Source of the DNA: Planctomycetota bacterium
GTDB lineage: Bacteria; Planctomycetota; UBA1135; UBA2386
NCBI GenBank assembly: GCA_020848735.1
Contig: JADLHO010000170.1
Coordinates: 16,201-80,200 of the forward strand
Direction: 5' to 3'
DNA: 64,000 bases
This document shows positions 41,369 to 48,569 of this stretch, in pieces (positions within the stretch are counted from its first letter, which is position 1; every line of letters begins with the position of its first letter). Both the position numbers and the translations under genes were made by a program. The notes beneath the pieces are model-generated. The model was not told the origin of the DNA, did no database searches, and was given only the letters and a program-made list of their open reading frames with translations.

Positions 41369-41806
41369 ATGCTGATCGGCATCCCCTCGGTGATCGGACC
41401 CGAGCTCCTCGCCGTGCTCTCGCGCATGGGTCACGGCGACGAGCTCGTGCTCGCCGATGCACACTTCCCCGGTGAGAGCATCGCGCAGCGGCTGCTGCGC
41501 TGCGACGGCGTCCGCATCGCACCGCTCCTCGACGGCATCTGCCGTCTCTTCCCCCTCGATGCCTACGTCTCGGAGCCCGTCGTCATGATGGCGGCGGTGC
41601 CCGGCGACACGCTCGATCCCGCGGTCGAAGCCAGCTACCGCCAGGCGATCGAGCGCTGGCAGCCCGGCCGCGCGCGCATCCAACGCCTCGAGCGCTTCGC
41701 GTTCTACGAACGCACACGTGGCGCGTTCGCGGTCGTCATGACCGGCGAGCTCGCGAAGTACGGCAACGTGATCCTCAAGAAGGGCCTGGTCGAGGGCACG
41801 GCGTGA
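41369..41806 (+). CDS. fucU: L-fucose mutarotase (RbsD/FucU family)
   Basis: The 145-residue protein matches FucU/RbsD: LIGIPSVIGPELLAVLSRMG followed by HGDELVLADAHFP with the family His and Asp residues, and the C-terminal YGNVILKKGLV. It interconverts alpha and beta anomers of L-fucose, giving the form used by the next enzyme. FucU rather than RbsD is favoured by length, by the RFAFYERTRGAFAVV segment and by the FucD gene 9 kb away. Its stop overlaps the GTG of the aldehyde dehydrogenase gene. Confidence 0.88.
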   Translation: MLIGIPSVIGPELLAVLSRMGHGDELVLADAHFPGESIAQRLLRCDGVRIAPLLDGICRLFPLDAYVSEPVVMMAAVPGDTLDPAVEASYRQAIERWQPGRARIQRLERFAFYERTRGAFAVVMTGELAKYGNVILKKGLVEGTA

Positions 41807-43260
41807 CCGGGCGCGCGAGGCATCCCGGGCGGGAGCTCGGCGACGCGCATCCGGCCTGGCTCGCCGGCCGACCGCTGCGGCGTGACTCGCTGCTCGAGGT
41901 GCTCGACAAGTTCACCGGCGAACCCGCGGGCAGCGTGGTCCGCGCGGCGCGCGAAGACGTCGCGGCGGCGATCGATGCGGCGCACGACGCCGCGACGGCG
42001 ATGCGACGGCTGCCGGCCTGGCGGCGCCGCGACTGCCTGCTGCACGTCGTGCAGCGGCTGATCGAGCGCAGCGAGGACTGCGCGCGCGTGCTCGCGATCG
42101 AGGTCGGCAAGCCCCTGCGCGACGCCCGCAACGAGGTCGCGCGCGCCATCGACACGTTCCGGCTCGCCGCCGAGGAGGCGACGCGCATCGTCGGCGAGGA
42201 GCTGCCGCTCGACGTCTCCCCACGCGGCGAAGGCCTGGCGGGCATCGTGCGACGCGTGCCCGTCGGCCCCTGTGCCCTGATCACGCCGTTCAACTTCCCG
42301 CTCAATCTCGTCGCCCACAAGGTCGGGCCGGCACTCGCGGCCGGCTGCCCGTTCGTGCTGAAGCCCGCGTCGTCGACACCGCGTTCGGCGCTGATCGTCG
42401 CCGAGCTCCTCGCCGAGACCGAGCTGCCGCCGGGCAGCTTCAGCGTGCTGCCCTGCACGAGCGAGGCCGCCGCGCCGCTCGTCGACGACGAGCGCATGCG
42501 GCTGCTCTCGTTCACGGGCTCCGCGGCCGTCGGTTGGAACCTGCGCGCTCGGGCCGCGCGCAAGCGGCACGTGACGCTCGAACTCGGCGGCAACGCGGCG
42601 TGCATCGTCGACGACGGGGTCGACGTGGCCCACGCCGCGGCGCGCATCGTGAGCGGCGCCTTCCAGCAGGCCGGTCAGAGCTGCATCAGCGTCCAGCGCA
42701 TCCTCGTGCATCGCCGGGTGTCCGACGCGTTGCGCGAGGCGTTGATCGCCCGTGCGAACACGCTGCGCTGCGGAGATCCGCTCGACGAGGCCACGGAGCT
42801 CGGGCCGCTGGTCTCGGTGCAGGACGCGCGGCGCATCGAGGCCGTCGTCGCGGCGGCGCTCGCCCGCGGCGCGCGCCTGCTCTGCGGTGGCGTGCGCGAC
42901 GGTGCGTGCTTCGCGCCGACCTTGCTCGAGGGCGTCCCCGACGACGCGGACGCCGCCTGCGAGGAGGTCTTCGGTCCGCTCGCGACGTTCGAGGTCTTCG
43001 ACGAGTTCGACGCCGCGCTGCGCCGGACCAATGCGAGCCGGTACGGATTGCAGGCCGGCGTCTTCACCAACGACCTCGCCCACGCGATGCGCGCCTTCGA
43101 CGAGCTCGAGGTCGGTGGGGTCATCGTCGGCGACATCCCGTCGCTACGGGTCGATGCGATGCCGTACGGCGGCGCGAAGGACTCGGGCGTCGGTCGCGAG
43201 GGCGTGCGCTACGCGATCGCCGAGATGACCGAACCGCGGCTGCTCGTGCTGAGACGCTGA
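41803..43260 (+). CDS. NAD(P)-dependent aldehyde dehydrogenase
   Basis: The 485-residue enzyme is a standard ALDH: FNFPLNL (cofactor site), KPASSTP with the adenine-ribose Lys, SFTGSAAVGW, catalytic Glu260 in LELGGN, catalytic Cys294 in GQSCISVQR, and the C-terminal PYGGAKDSGVGREG. It starts at GTG within the GTGA overlap with fucU. Coupled translation with a fucose mutarotase suggests a substrate from fucose breakdown, for example L-lactaldehyde to lactate, which would serve an aldolase or phosphorylative route (inference); other aldehydes are possible. Confidence 0.88.
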   Translation: MTGRARHPGRELGDAHPAWLAGRPLRRDSLLEVLDKFTGEPAGSVVRAAREDVAAAIDAAHDAATAMRRLPAWRRRDCLLHVVQRLIERSEDCARVLAIEVGKPLRDARNEVARAIDTFRLAAEEATRIVGEELPLDVSPRGEGLAGIVRRVPVGPCALITPFNFPLNLVAHKVGPALAAGCPFVLKPASSTPRSALIVAELLAETELPPGSFSVLPCTSEAAAPLVDDERMRLLSFTGSAAVGWNLRARAARKRHVTLELGGNAACIVDDGVDVAHAAARIVSGAFQQAGQSCISVQRILVHRRVSDALREALIARANTLRCGDPLDEATELGPLVSVQDARRIEAVVAAALARGARLLCGGVRDGACFAPTLLEGVPDDADAACEEVFGPLATFEVFDEFDAALRRTNASRYGLQAGVFTNDLAHAMRAFDELEVGGVIVGDIPSLRVDAMPYGGAKDSGVGREGVRYAIAEMTEPRLLVLRR

Positions 43261-43293
43261 GTTCCCGCCTTCGCCGGTGCGTGCGGACCCGCG

Positions 43294-43299
43294 TAGAGT
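43294..43299 (+). promoter_or_regulatory. -10-like box TAGAGT before the M14 pair
   Basis: TAGAGT, the same hexamer as before etfB, ends 12 nt before the ATG at 43312. The leader would be about 6 nt. Confidence 0.4.
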
Positions 43300-43311
43300 G
43301 CGGCCCCTCGC

Positions 43312-44883
43312 ATGCGCACGCTCCTCCTCGTCTCGCTCCTCGCGACGGCAGCCGTCGCCCAGGAGCCGGGTGCCCGTCTCGCCGCGATCTGTTCCGGATC
43401 CGGCGGGATCGCACGTCTCGGCACGCTCGGCGTCGGACTCGGTGGCCGCGGCATCCACGTCGTGACCATCGCGACGGATGGGCCGCTCGCCGAGAGTGAA
43501 CGACCCGCGATCCTGGTCGTCGCCGGTGCCGACGGCAGCTCGGACCTCGGCACGGAGCTCGCGATCGCGCACGTCGAGCATCTCGTGCGCGACCATCGCG
43601 CGGGTCACGCCGCGACCCGTGCGCTGCTCGCCGAGCGCGTGATCCACGTCGTGCCGCTGCTGAATCCCGACGGCGCCGCGCTGGGCCGGCCGGGGAACGC
43701 CCGCGCCCTCGATCTCGATCGCGACGGTCGCAACGACGAGGACGGTCCGCGCGACCTCGATGGCGACGGCGTCGTCGCGCAGATGCGGTGGCCGGACGTC
43801 GACGGCGAGTGGCTCGTCGATCCGAACGACCCCCGCTTCATGCGCAGGGCGGATCGCAAGGCCGGCGAGCGCGGGACGCACTCGATCTCGATCGAGTGTG
43901 CGGATCAGGACGGCGACGAGGCACGCGGCGAGGACCCCGGCCGCGGCGTGGCGATCGCGCGGAACTTCGCGCAACGCCACACGGAGTTCGACCGCGAGGC
44001 CGGCCCCTTCCCGATGAGCGAGCCGGAGACCCGCGCACTCGCCGAGTTCGTGCTGGCCCGCCGCAACATCGCGATGGCGATCGTGTGGGATCGCGACGAC
44101 GTGCTCCTCGCCACGCCGAAGGCCGGTCAGGAGCGCGCGCGAGTCCAGTTCGACGGCATCCACGCCGACGACGTCGCCCTCTACGAGCGCGTCGGCAAAC
44201 TCTATCGCGAGCGCACGCGGCGCAGCGGCGAGTCCTCGCCGCGCATGGACGGCAGCGTGTGGTCGTGGCTCTACGCCCAGCTCGGCATCCCGACCTTCGC
44301 TTCCGACGTCTGGCGGGTCCCGCGAGGCGGCAAGGAGGGCGAGGTGACGATCAGCGACGATCTCGCGCGGAGCCGCGCCTGCGAGGCGGCGGGAAAGGGC
44401 TTCGTCGCCTGGCATCCACATCGACACCCTCAGCTCGGCGACGTGGAGATCGGCGGCTTCGTGACCGGCCGCGACCACGAGCTCTGCACGCAGGACGAGC
44501 GCAGCACCGTGTTCGCCGCACACCACGGCTTCCTCCTCGAGCTCGCGGCGATGGGCCCGAAGGTGTCGATCCGGAGCTTCACGACGCGCGAGCTCGACGG
44601 TGGCGCGGTGCGCGTCGAGGCGGTCGTCGTGAACGACGGCGACTGGCCGACGCTCTGCGGCATGGCGTCGCACACGCGACGCTACGTGACCGGGCGCGTG
44701 AAGCTCGCGCTCGGCGACGCGCAGCTCCTCGCGGGTGATGCACAGCAGACGCTGCCCGAGCTCGACGCGCTCGGCGGCAAGCACGAATTCGGGTGGATCG
44801 TGACCGGCAAGCCCGGCACCAGGCTCGCGCTGGAGATCGCGCTCGAACCGGCCGGCAAGGACCGCAAGGAGGTGACGCTGTGA
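43312..44883 (+). CDS. Secreted M14-like pseudopeptidase
   Basis: The 523-residue product has a signal peptide (cleavage near AVAQ, 17) and aligns along its length with the active M14 carboxypeptidase encoded just downstream. The zinc and catalytic positions are changed: HGNE of the partner is DGSS here (Asp74, Ser77), the second zinc His is Asp260 in VWDRDD, and the catalytic Glu is Asp332 in FASDVW. The fold motifs around them stay (LLNPDG; MSEPETRALAEF; NIAMAIV). An Asp-rich loop (LDLDRDGRNDEDG, DLDGDG) may bind Ca. It is probably a non-catalytic partner or carbohydrate/peptide-binding paralogue. The stop overlaps the GTG of the partner gene. Confidence 0.8.
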   Translation: MRTLLLVSLLATAAVAQEPGARLAAICSGSGGIARLGTLGVGLGGRGIHVVTIATDGPLAESERPAILVVAGADGSSDLGTELAIAHVEHLVRDHRAGHAATRALLAERVIHVVPLLNPDGAALGRPGNARALDLDRDGRNDEDGPRDLDGDGVVAQMRWPDVDGEWLVDPNDPRFMRRADRKAGERGTHSISIECADQDGDEARGEDPGRGVAIARNFAQRHTEFDREAGPFPMSEPETRALAEFVLARRNIAMAIVWDRDDVLLATPKAGQERARVQFDGIHADDVALYERVGKLYRERTRRSGESSPRMDGSVWSWLYAQLGIPTFASDVWRVPRGGKEGEVTISDDLARSRACEAAGKGFVAWHPHRHPQLGDVEIGGFVTGRDHELCTQDERSTVFAAHHGFLLELAAMGPKVSIRSFTTRELDGGAVRVEAVVVNDGDWPTLCGMASHTRRYVTGRVKLALGDAQLLAGDAQQTLPELDALGGKHEFGWIVTGKPGTRLALEIALEPAGKDRKEVTL

Positions 44884-46616
44884 AGCACGTGCTCCGGAAG
44901 ACGCTGTCGTTCGTCGCCACCCTCGCGATCCTGGGCCAGGCACCGCTGCCCGCCCAACGCAACGACGAGCCCAAGCTCGCGATCCAGTGGAACCGCTTCT
45001 ACGACGCCGACGAGCTCGTGGTGTTGATGAACCGGATGCGCGACGCCTGGCCGCGCTTCGTCACCATGCGCTCGCTCGGCAAGAGCTGGGAGGGCCGCGA
45101 GCTCTGGATGATCGTCGTGAACAACCCGGCGACGGGTGAGCACCACTCGAAGCCCGCGATGTACACGGACGCGAACATCCACGGCAACGAGGTCCAGGGC
45201 GGCGAGGCGAACCTCTACCTCGTCTGGTACCTCATGGAGAACTACGGCAAGGTCGCGCGCATCACCGAGCTCGTCGACCGCGCGGCCTTCTACGTGGTGC
45301 CGACGGTGAACGTCGACGGGCGAGCGGCGTGGTTCCGCGAGGCGAACAACGCGTCCTCGCAGCGCGCCCCGCGCAAGCCGTTCGACGACGACCGCGACGG
45401 CCTGCTCGACGAGGACGGCCCCAACGATCTCGACGGCGACGGCCATCTGACCCAGATGCGCAAGCGCGTCCCGCCGGGCGAAGGGGACTGGCGTGAGTCG
45501 GAGACGCAGCCCGGCCTCCTCGAGCGCGTGCCGCAGGGTCAGAAGGGGGACTTCCTCCTGCTCGGCAGCGAGGGCATCGACGACGACGGCGACGGCCGCA
45601 TCAACGAGGACGGCCCCGGCTTCTACGACATGAACCGCAACTGGCCGAGCGGTTGGAACCCGAGCTACCTGCAGGGTGGCGCCGGCGAGTATCCGCTCTC
45701 GCATCCCGAGACGCGCGCGATCGCGGACTTCATCCTCGCGCACCGGAACATCGCCGGCGTCCAGGCCTTCCACAATGCGGGCGGGATGATCCTGCGCGGG
45801 CCGGGGGTCGCGGAGTACGGCGAATACCCGTCCCCGGACGTCGCGGTCTACGACGCGCTCGGCCGCGACGGCGAGTTCATGCTGCCCTTCTACCGTTACA
45901 TGGTCATCCACAAGGACCTGTACTCGGTCTCGGGCGGCTTCGTGAACTGGACCTACGAGGGTCTCGGCATCTTCTCGTTCACGAACGAGATGTGGTCCGA
46001 CGCGCGGCTCATGCAGAAGCAGGACGCGCGCCTCTCGGAGACGGATCGCGCGCGGTGGAACGACCTCCTGCTCTTCGGCGACGGCCGGACGCCGTGGACG
46101 AAGGTGCAACACCCGCTGTACGGCGAGATCGAGGTCGGCGGCTCGCGCAAGTTCATCGGCCGCACGCCGCCGAGCTGGCTCATCGAGGAGGAGCTGCACC
46201 GCAACGCGGCCTTCGTCGCGCACCATGCCTGGCACATGCCCCTCGTCACCCTCGAGGACCTCGTCGTGCGCCCGGCACCCGGCGGCCTGCACTACGTCGA
46301 CGTCACCGTGCGGAACCATCGCAAGCTCCCGACCCGCTCGGCGCTGGCGGCGGCCCGCGCGATCGGCATCCCCGACACCCTGCGGTTCGAGGGAGCCGGA
46401 CTGAGCGTCGTCGCCGGCGGTGAACCGACCGATCGCTTCCGTCTCGAACGCATCACGCTCCAGGAGCGCGACCCCGCGACCCTCCGCGCGGAGCGCGGTG
46501 TTCCCGGCGAGGGTGAATGGCGCGCGCGCTGGATCGTGTCGGGCACGGGTCGTTTCTCGATCCACTACCGCGCGGAGAAGGCGAAGGCCGCGACGCTCGA
46601 AGGCGCGATCGACTGA
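44880..46616 (+). CDS. Secreted M14 zinc carboxypeptidase
   Basis: The 578-residue protein has a signal peptide (residues 1-26, ending LPAQ). The M14 site is complete: H101-G-N-E104 in NIHGNEVQGGE, H298 in AFHNAGG, and Glu370 in FTNEMW. Two Asp-rich EF-hand/dockerin-like loops (DDDRDGLLDEDG; DDDGDGRINEDG) lie between the zinc ligands, a trait of the Planctomycetota members. It should remove C-terminal residues from peptides outside the cytoplasm; some relatives cut peptidoglycan stem peptides. GTG 44880 is set by an AAGGAGGTG Shine-Dalgarno and overlaps the stop of the pseudopeptidase gene, so both are made together. Confidence 0.9.
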   Translation: MKHVLRKTLSFVATLAILGQAPLPAQRNDEPKLAIQWNRFYDADELVVLMNRMRDAWPRFVTMRSLGKSWEGRELWMIVVNNPATGEHHSKPAMYTDANIHGNEVQGGEANLYLVWYLMENYGKVARITELVDRAAFYVVPTVNVDGRAAWFREANNASSQRAPRKPFDDDRDGLLDEDGPNDLDGDGHLTQMRKRVPPGEGDWRESETQPGLLERVPQGQKGDFLLLGSEGIDDDGDGRINEDGPGFYDMNRNWPSGWNPSYLQGGAGEYPLSHPETRAIADFILAHRNIAGVQAFHNAGGMILRGPGVAEYGEYPSPDVAVYDALGRDGEFMLPFYRYMVIHKDLYSVSGGFVNWTYEGLGIFSFTNEMWSDARLMQKQDARLSETDRARWNDLLLFGDGRTPWTKVQHPLYGEIEVGGSRKFIGRTPPSWLIEEELHRNAAFVAHHAWHMPLVTLEDLVVRPAPGGLHYVDVTVRNHRKLPTRSALAAARAIGIPDTLRFEGAGLSVVAGGEPTDRFRLERITLQERDPATLRAERGVPGEGEWRARWIVSGTGRFSIHYRAEKAKAATLEGAID

Positions 46617-46679
46617 GACCCTCACGCTTCGTCCCACTCAACCTGCGTTGGCATCGCGACGATCTTGGGGCTCCTGACT

Positions 46680-46694
46680 CAGGGGCTTCCCCTG
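46680..46694 (+). terminator. Short hairpin after the M14 pair
   Basis: CAGGGG, CTT loop, CCCCTG: a perfect 6-bp stem, 63 nt after the stop. It has no T-tract. It could also belong to the leader of the next gene. Confidence 0.3.
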
Positions 46695-46819
46695 CCCGTG
46701 CCGATCGGGTTCAATACTCGGCCTTCGAAGTCGCGCGTGGCTCGTCAATGCGTCGCACCGCACACCGCGTCGCCTGCGGCTTCGACCCCCCCCACCTGCA
46801 TACCCACCGAGGCACGCCC

Positions 46820-47071
46820 ATGAAGATCAGCGAAAACCGTCGTCTCCGCGGCGAGAAGAAGGCTCTTGCCCGCCACGAGCACCTGGAGACCCAGAATTCG
46901 CGCTTCGAGAAGCGATACCTCGAATACGCCCGGGCGATCGCCGAGGGCGAGTCCTCGGCCGGGAAGATCGACTTCACGAAGCTCGAACTCGTCCTGAAGC
47001 AGGCCGGGAAGACGACCAACGACCTCCAGGCCAAGGTCGCCGAGATCCGCAAGGAACTCGCCGGCTCCTGA
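46820..47071 (+). CDS. Small charged helical protein
   Basis: The 83-residue protein is Lys/Glu-rich and predicted to be helical throughout (RRLRGEKKALARHEHLETQN; ARAIAEGESSAGKIDFTKLE; NDLQAKVAEIRKELAGS). It has no signal peptide or membrane span. I do not recognise a family. The start ATG was chosen over an in-frame start far upstream because upstream sequence is Arg/Pro-rich leader. The 203-nt gap before it contains the hairpin at 46680 and no clear promoter. The gene stands alone, convergent with the CoA-binding protein gene. Confidence 0.65.
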   Translation: MKISENRRLRGEKKALARHEHLETQNSRFEKRYLEYARAIAEGESSAGKIDFTKLELVLKQAGKTTNDLQAKVAEIRKELAGS

Positions 47072-47083
47072 GAGCCGCCAGCG

Positions 47084-47107
47084 CCCGCCCTCAGCCGCGC
47101 GGGCGGG
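47084..47107. terminator. Bidirectional hairpin between convergent genes
   Basis: CCCGCCC (47084-47090) and GGGCGGG (47101-47107) form a 7-bp stem with a 10-nt loop between the ends of the small helical protein gene and the CoA-binding gene; the loop includes the stop codon of the latter. Confidence 0.4.
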
Positions 47108-47489
47108 TCCGCAGGGCGACCAGCACGCAGGGTCCGCCCGCGATCAGCGTGAGGCCGAGCTCCCCCGCCCGCCGGATCGCCGCCTCGCTCTCCGCCCCGG
47201 GCTGCATCCAGAGGCGCCGGATGCCCTTGCGGGCCGCGCTCTCCACGATCTGCTCGGTCACCTTCGGCGGCGTGATGATCGAGAGCGCCTCGACCCCATC
47301 CGGCAGCTGTTCGACCGTCGCGACGCAGGTCTGTCCTTCGATCGCGCTCTCGCGAGGGTTGATCGGGATGGCCTCGTAGCCGTGGGCGAGCAGGTCGACG
47401 AGGACCCTGTTGCCGTACTTCTCGGGGTCCTTCGAGGCGCCGGCGACGCCGATGCGCCGACAGGCGAGGAACTCTGCGATCGCGTCCAT
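47091..47489 (-). CDS. CoA-binding domain protein (YccU-like)
   Basis: The 132-residue protein is a Rossmann-fold CoA_binding_2 domain: RRIGVAGASKDPEKYGNRVL with the Gly-rich loop, YEAIPINPRE, and IRRLWMQPGAESE. It is the domain found in succinyl-CoA synthetase alpha, here alone; biochemical role unknown, binding of CoA or a nucleotide is likely. TAGCCT (minus strand, 47502-47497) ends 7 nt before the ATG, so it looks leaderless. The next gene upstream on the same strand ends 11 nt before this ATG, inside which the -10 box lies. Confidence 0.88.
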   Translation of the reverse strand: MDAIAEFLACRRIGVAGASKDPEKYGNRVLVDLLAHGYEAIPINPRESAIEGQTCVATVEQLPDGVEALSIITPPKVTEQIVESAARKGIRRLWMQPGAESEAAIRRAGELGLTLIAGGPCVLVALRTRPRG

Positions 47490-47496
47490 CGGCGAG

Positions 47497-47502
47497 AGGC
47501 TA
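47497..47502 (-). promoter_or_regulatory. -10 box for leaderless CoA-binding protein mRNA
   Basis: TAGCCT on the minus strand, 7 nt before the ATG at 47489; it overlaps the last codon of the glycosyltransferase gene. Confidence 0.4.
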
Positions 47503-48432
47503 GCCCCGCCCGCGGTCGCGTGGCAGAGGCAGCGCGAGACCGGCGCGCAGACCGCGGAGCCAGTGCGGCAGGAAGCGCAGGCTGCGGGACAACACGACGC
47601 CGAGGAGCGGCCGCAGCAGGATCGCGGTCGCGAAGAAGCAGAGGCGCTGCGGCCACGCGAGGCGCTTGCGCGCGAAGTAGACCTTGCCCCGCGCGATCTG
47701 CTCGAGCTGCCTCGCCCGCATCCCGGCGAGGAGCGGTGGATCGTCGCGCTGGGAGCCGCCTTCGTGATGGCGGCAGCTCGCCGCGGTGGTGATCACGAGG
47801 CCCCGACCACGGGCCACGACCTCGCGGCAGAGGTCGAGATCCTCCACGTAGAGGAAGTAGGTCTCGTCGAAGCGCAGCCCTTCGCGGAGGAGCGCCGCGT
47901 CGATCAGCATGAGGGCGCCGGTGATGAAGCCGGTGGCGAATTCGCGCTCGCCGGGCGGTGCGGCGACGTGGCTGCGCCCGAGGGTCCAGGGTCGATAGCG
48001 CCCGTTCTCGAAGAGCACGCGGCGACCATCGGTGTCGAGCACGCGACCGCCGACGATGCCCGCGGCAGGGTGGCGCGCGGCGGTCGCGAGGAGGGCGGCG
48101 AGGCAGTCGCTTGCCACCACGGCGTCGGGATTGACGAGCACCACGTGCGTCAGCTCCGGCATGCGCGCGAGCGCGCGCTCGAAGCCGAGGTTGCAGCCCG
48201 CGCCGAAGCCGCCGTTGCGGGCGGCACGGATCGACTCCACGCCGGGCTGTCCCCGCAGGGCTGCCGCGAGCCGTTCGCCGGAGCCGTCGACCGAGGCGTT
48301 GTCGACGACGACGATCGCCGGGACGGTGCTGCCGGCGCGCAACGCCGCGACACATGCCAGCGTCGCGTCGGCGTCCGTCCAATGGACGATCACCGCCGCG
48401 ACCCGGCGCTGCTCTGCTTCTGGTTCGCTCAC
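47500..48432 (-). CDS. Family 2 glycosyltransferase, rhamnosyltransferase-like
   Basis: The 310-residue enzyme has a GT-A domain: AAVIVHWTDADATLACVAAL, VVVDNASVDGSG, AARNGGFGAGCNLG and VLVNPDAVV (metal site), with FYLY-type acceptor segment YFLYVEDLDLC. This set is typical of rhamnosyltransferases and dTDP-sugar enzymes of cell-surface glycans. The C-terminal part is basic with a hydrophobic stretch (LCFFATAILLRPLLGVVLS), likely membrane-associated. It starts at GTG 48432. It lies apart from the other glycan genes. Donor sugar is a guess. Confidence 0.85.
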   Translation of the reverse strand: MSEPEAEQRRVAAVIVHWTDADATLACVAALRAGSTVPAIVVVDNASVDGSGERLAAALRGQPGVESIRAARNGGFGAGCNLGFERALARMPELTHVVLVNPDAVVASDCLAALLATAARHPAAGIVGGRVLDTDGRRVLFENGRYRPWTLGRSHVAAPPGEREFATGFITGALMLIDAALLREGLRFDETYFLYVEDLDLCREVVARGRGLVITTAASCRHHEGGSQRDDPPLLAGMRARQLEQIARGKVYFARKRLAWPQRLCFFATAILLRPLLGVVLSRSLRFLPHWLRGLRAGLALPLPRDRGRG

Positions 48433-48569
48433 GGGCCTGGTCGCGCATGTTCGTCATCGGACCCGCGCCGCGCGACCCTCGAGCCGAGGAAGCGTGGATC
48501 CGCCCGGCGGCAGCCGGAGCTCGCGACAAGCACGGGAGACCCCCCTGCCGGATCTAGGGACACAGCCTC

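Noticed and set aside
41803..43260. Calling the aldehyde dehydrogenase a lactaldehyde dehydrogenase by name
   Set aside because: Only the coupling with fucU supports it; ALDH substrate cannot be read from the visible motifs.
43312..44883. Calling the first M14 gene a pseudogene
   Set aside because: The frame is intact, has a signal peptide, keeps fold motifs, and is coupled to the active gene; loss concerns catalytic residues only.
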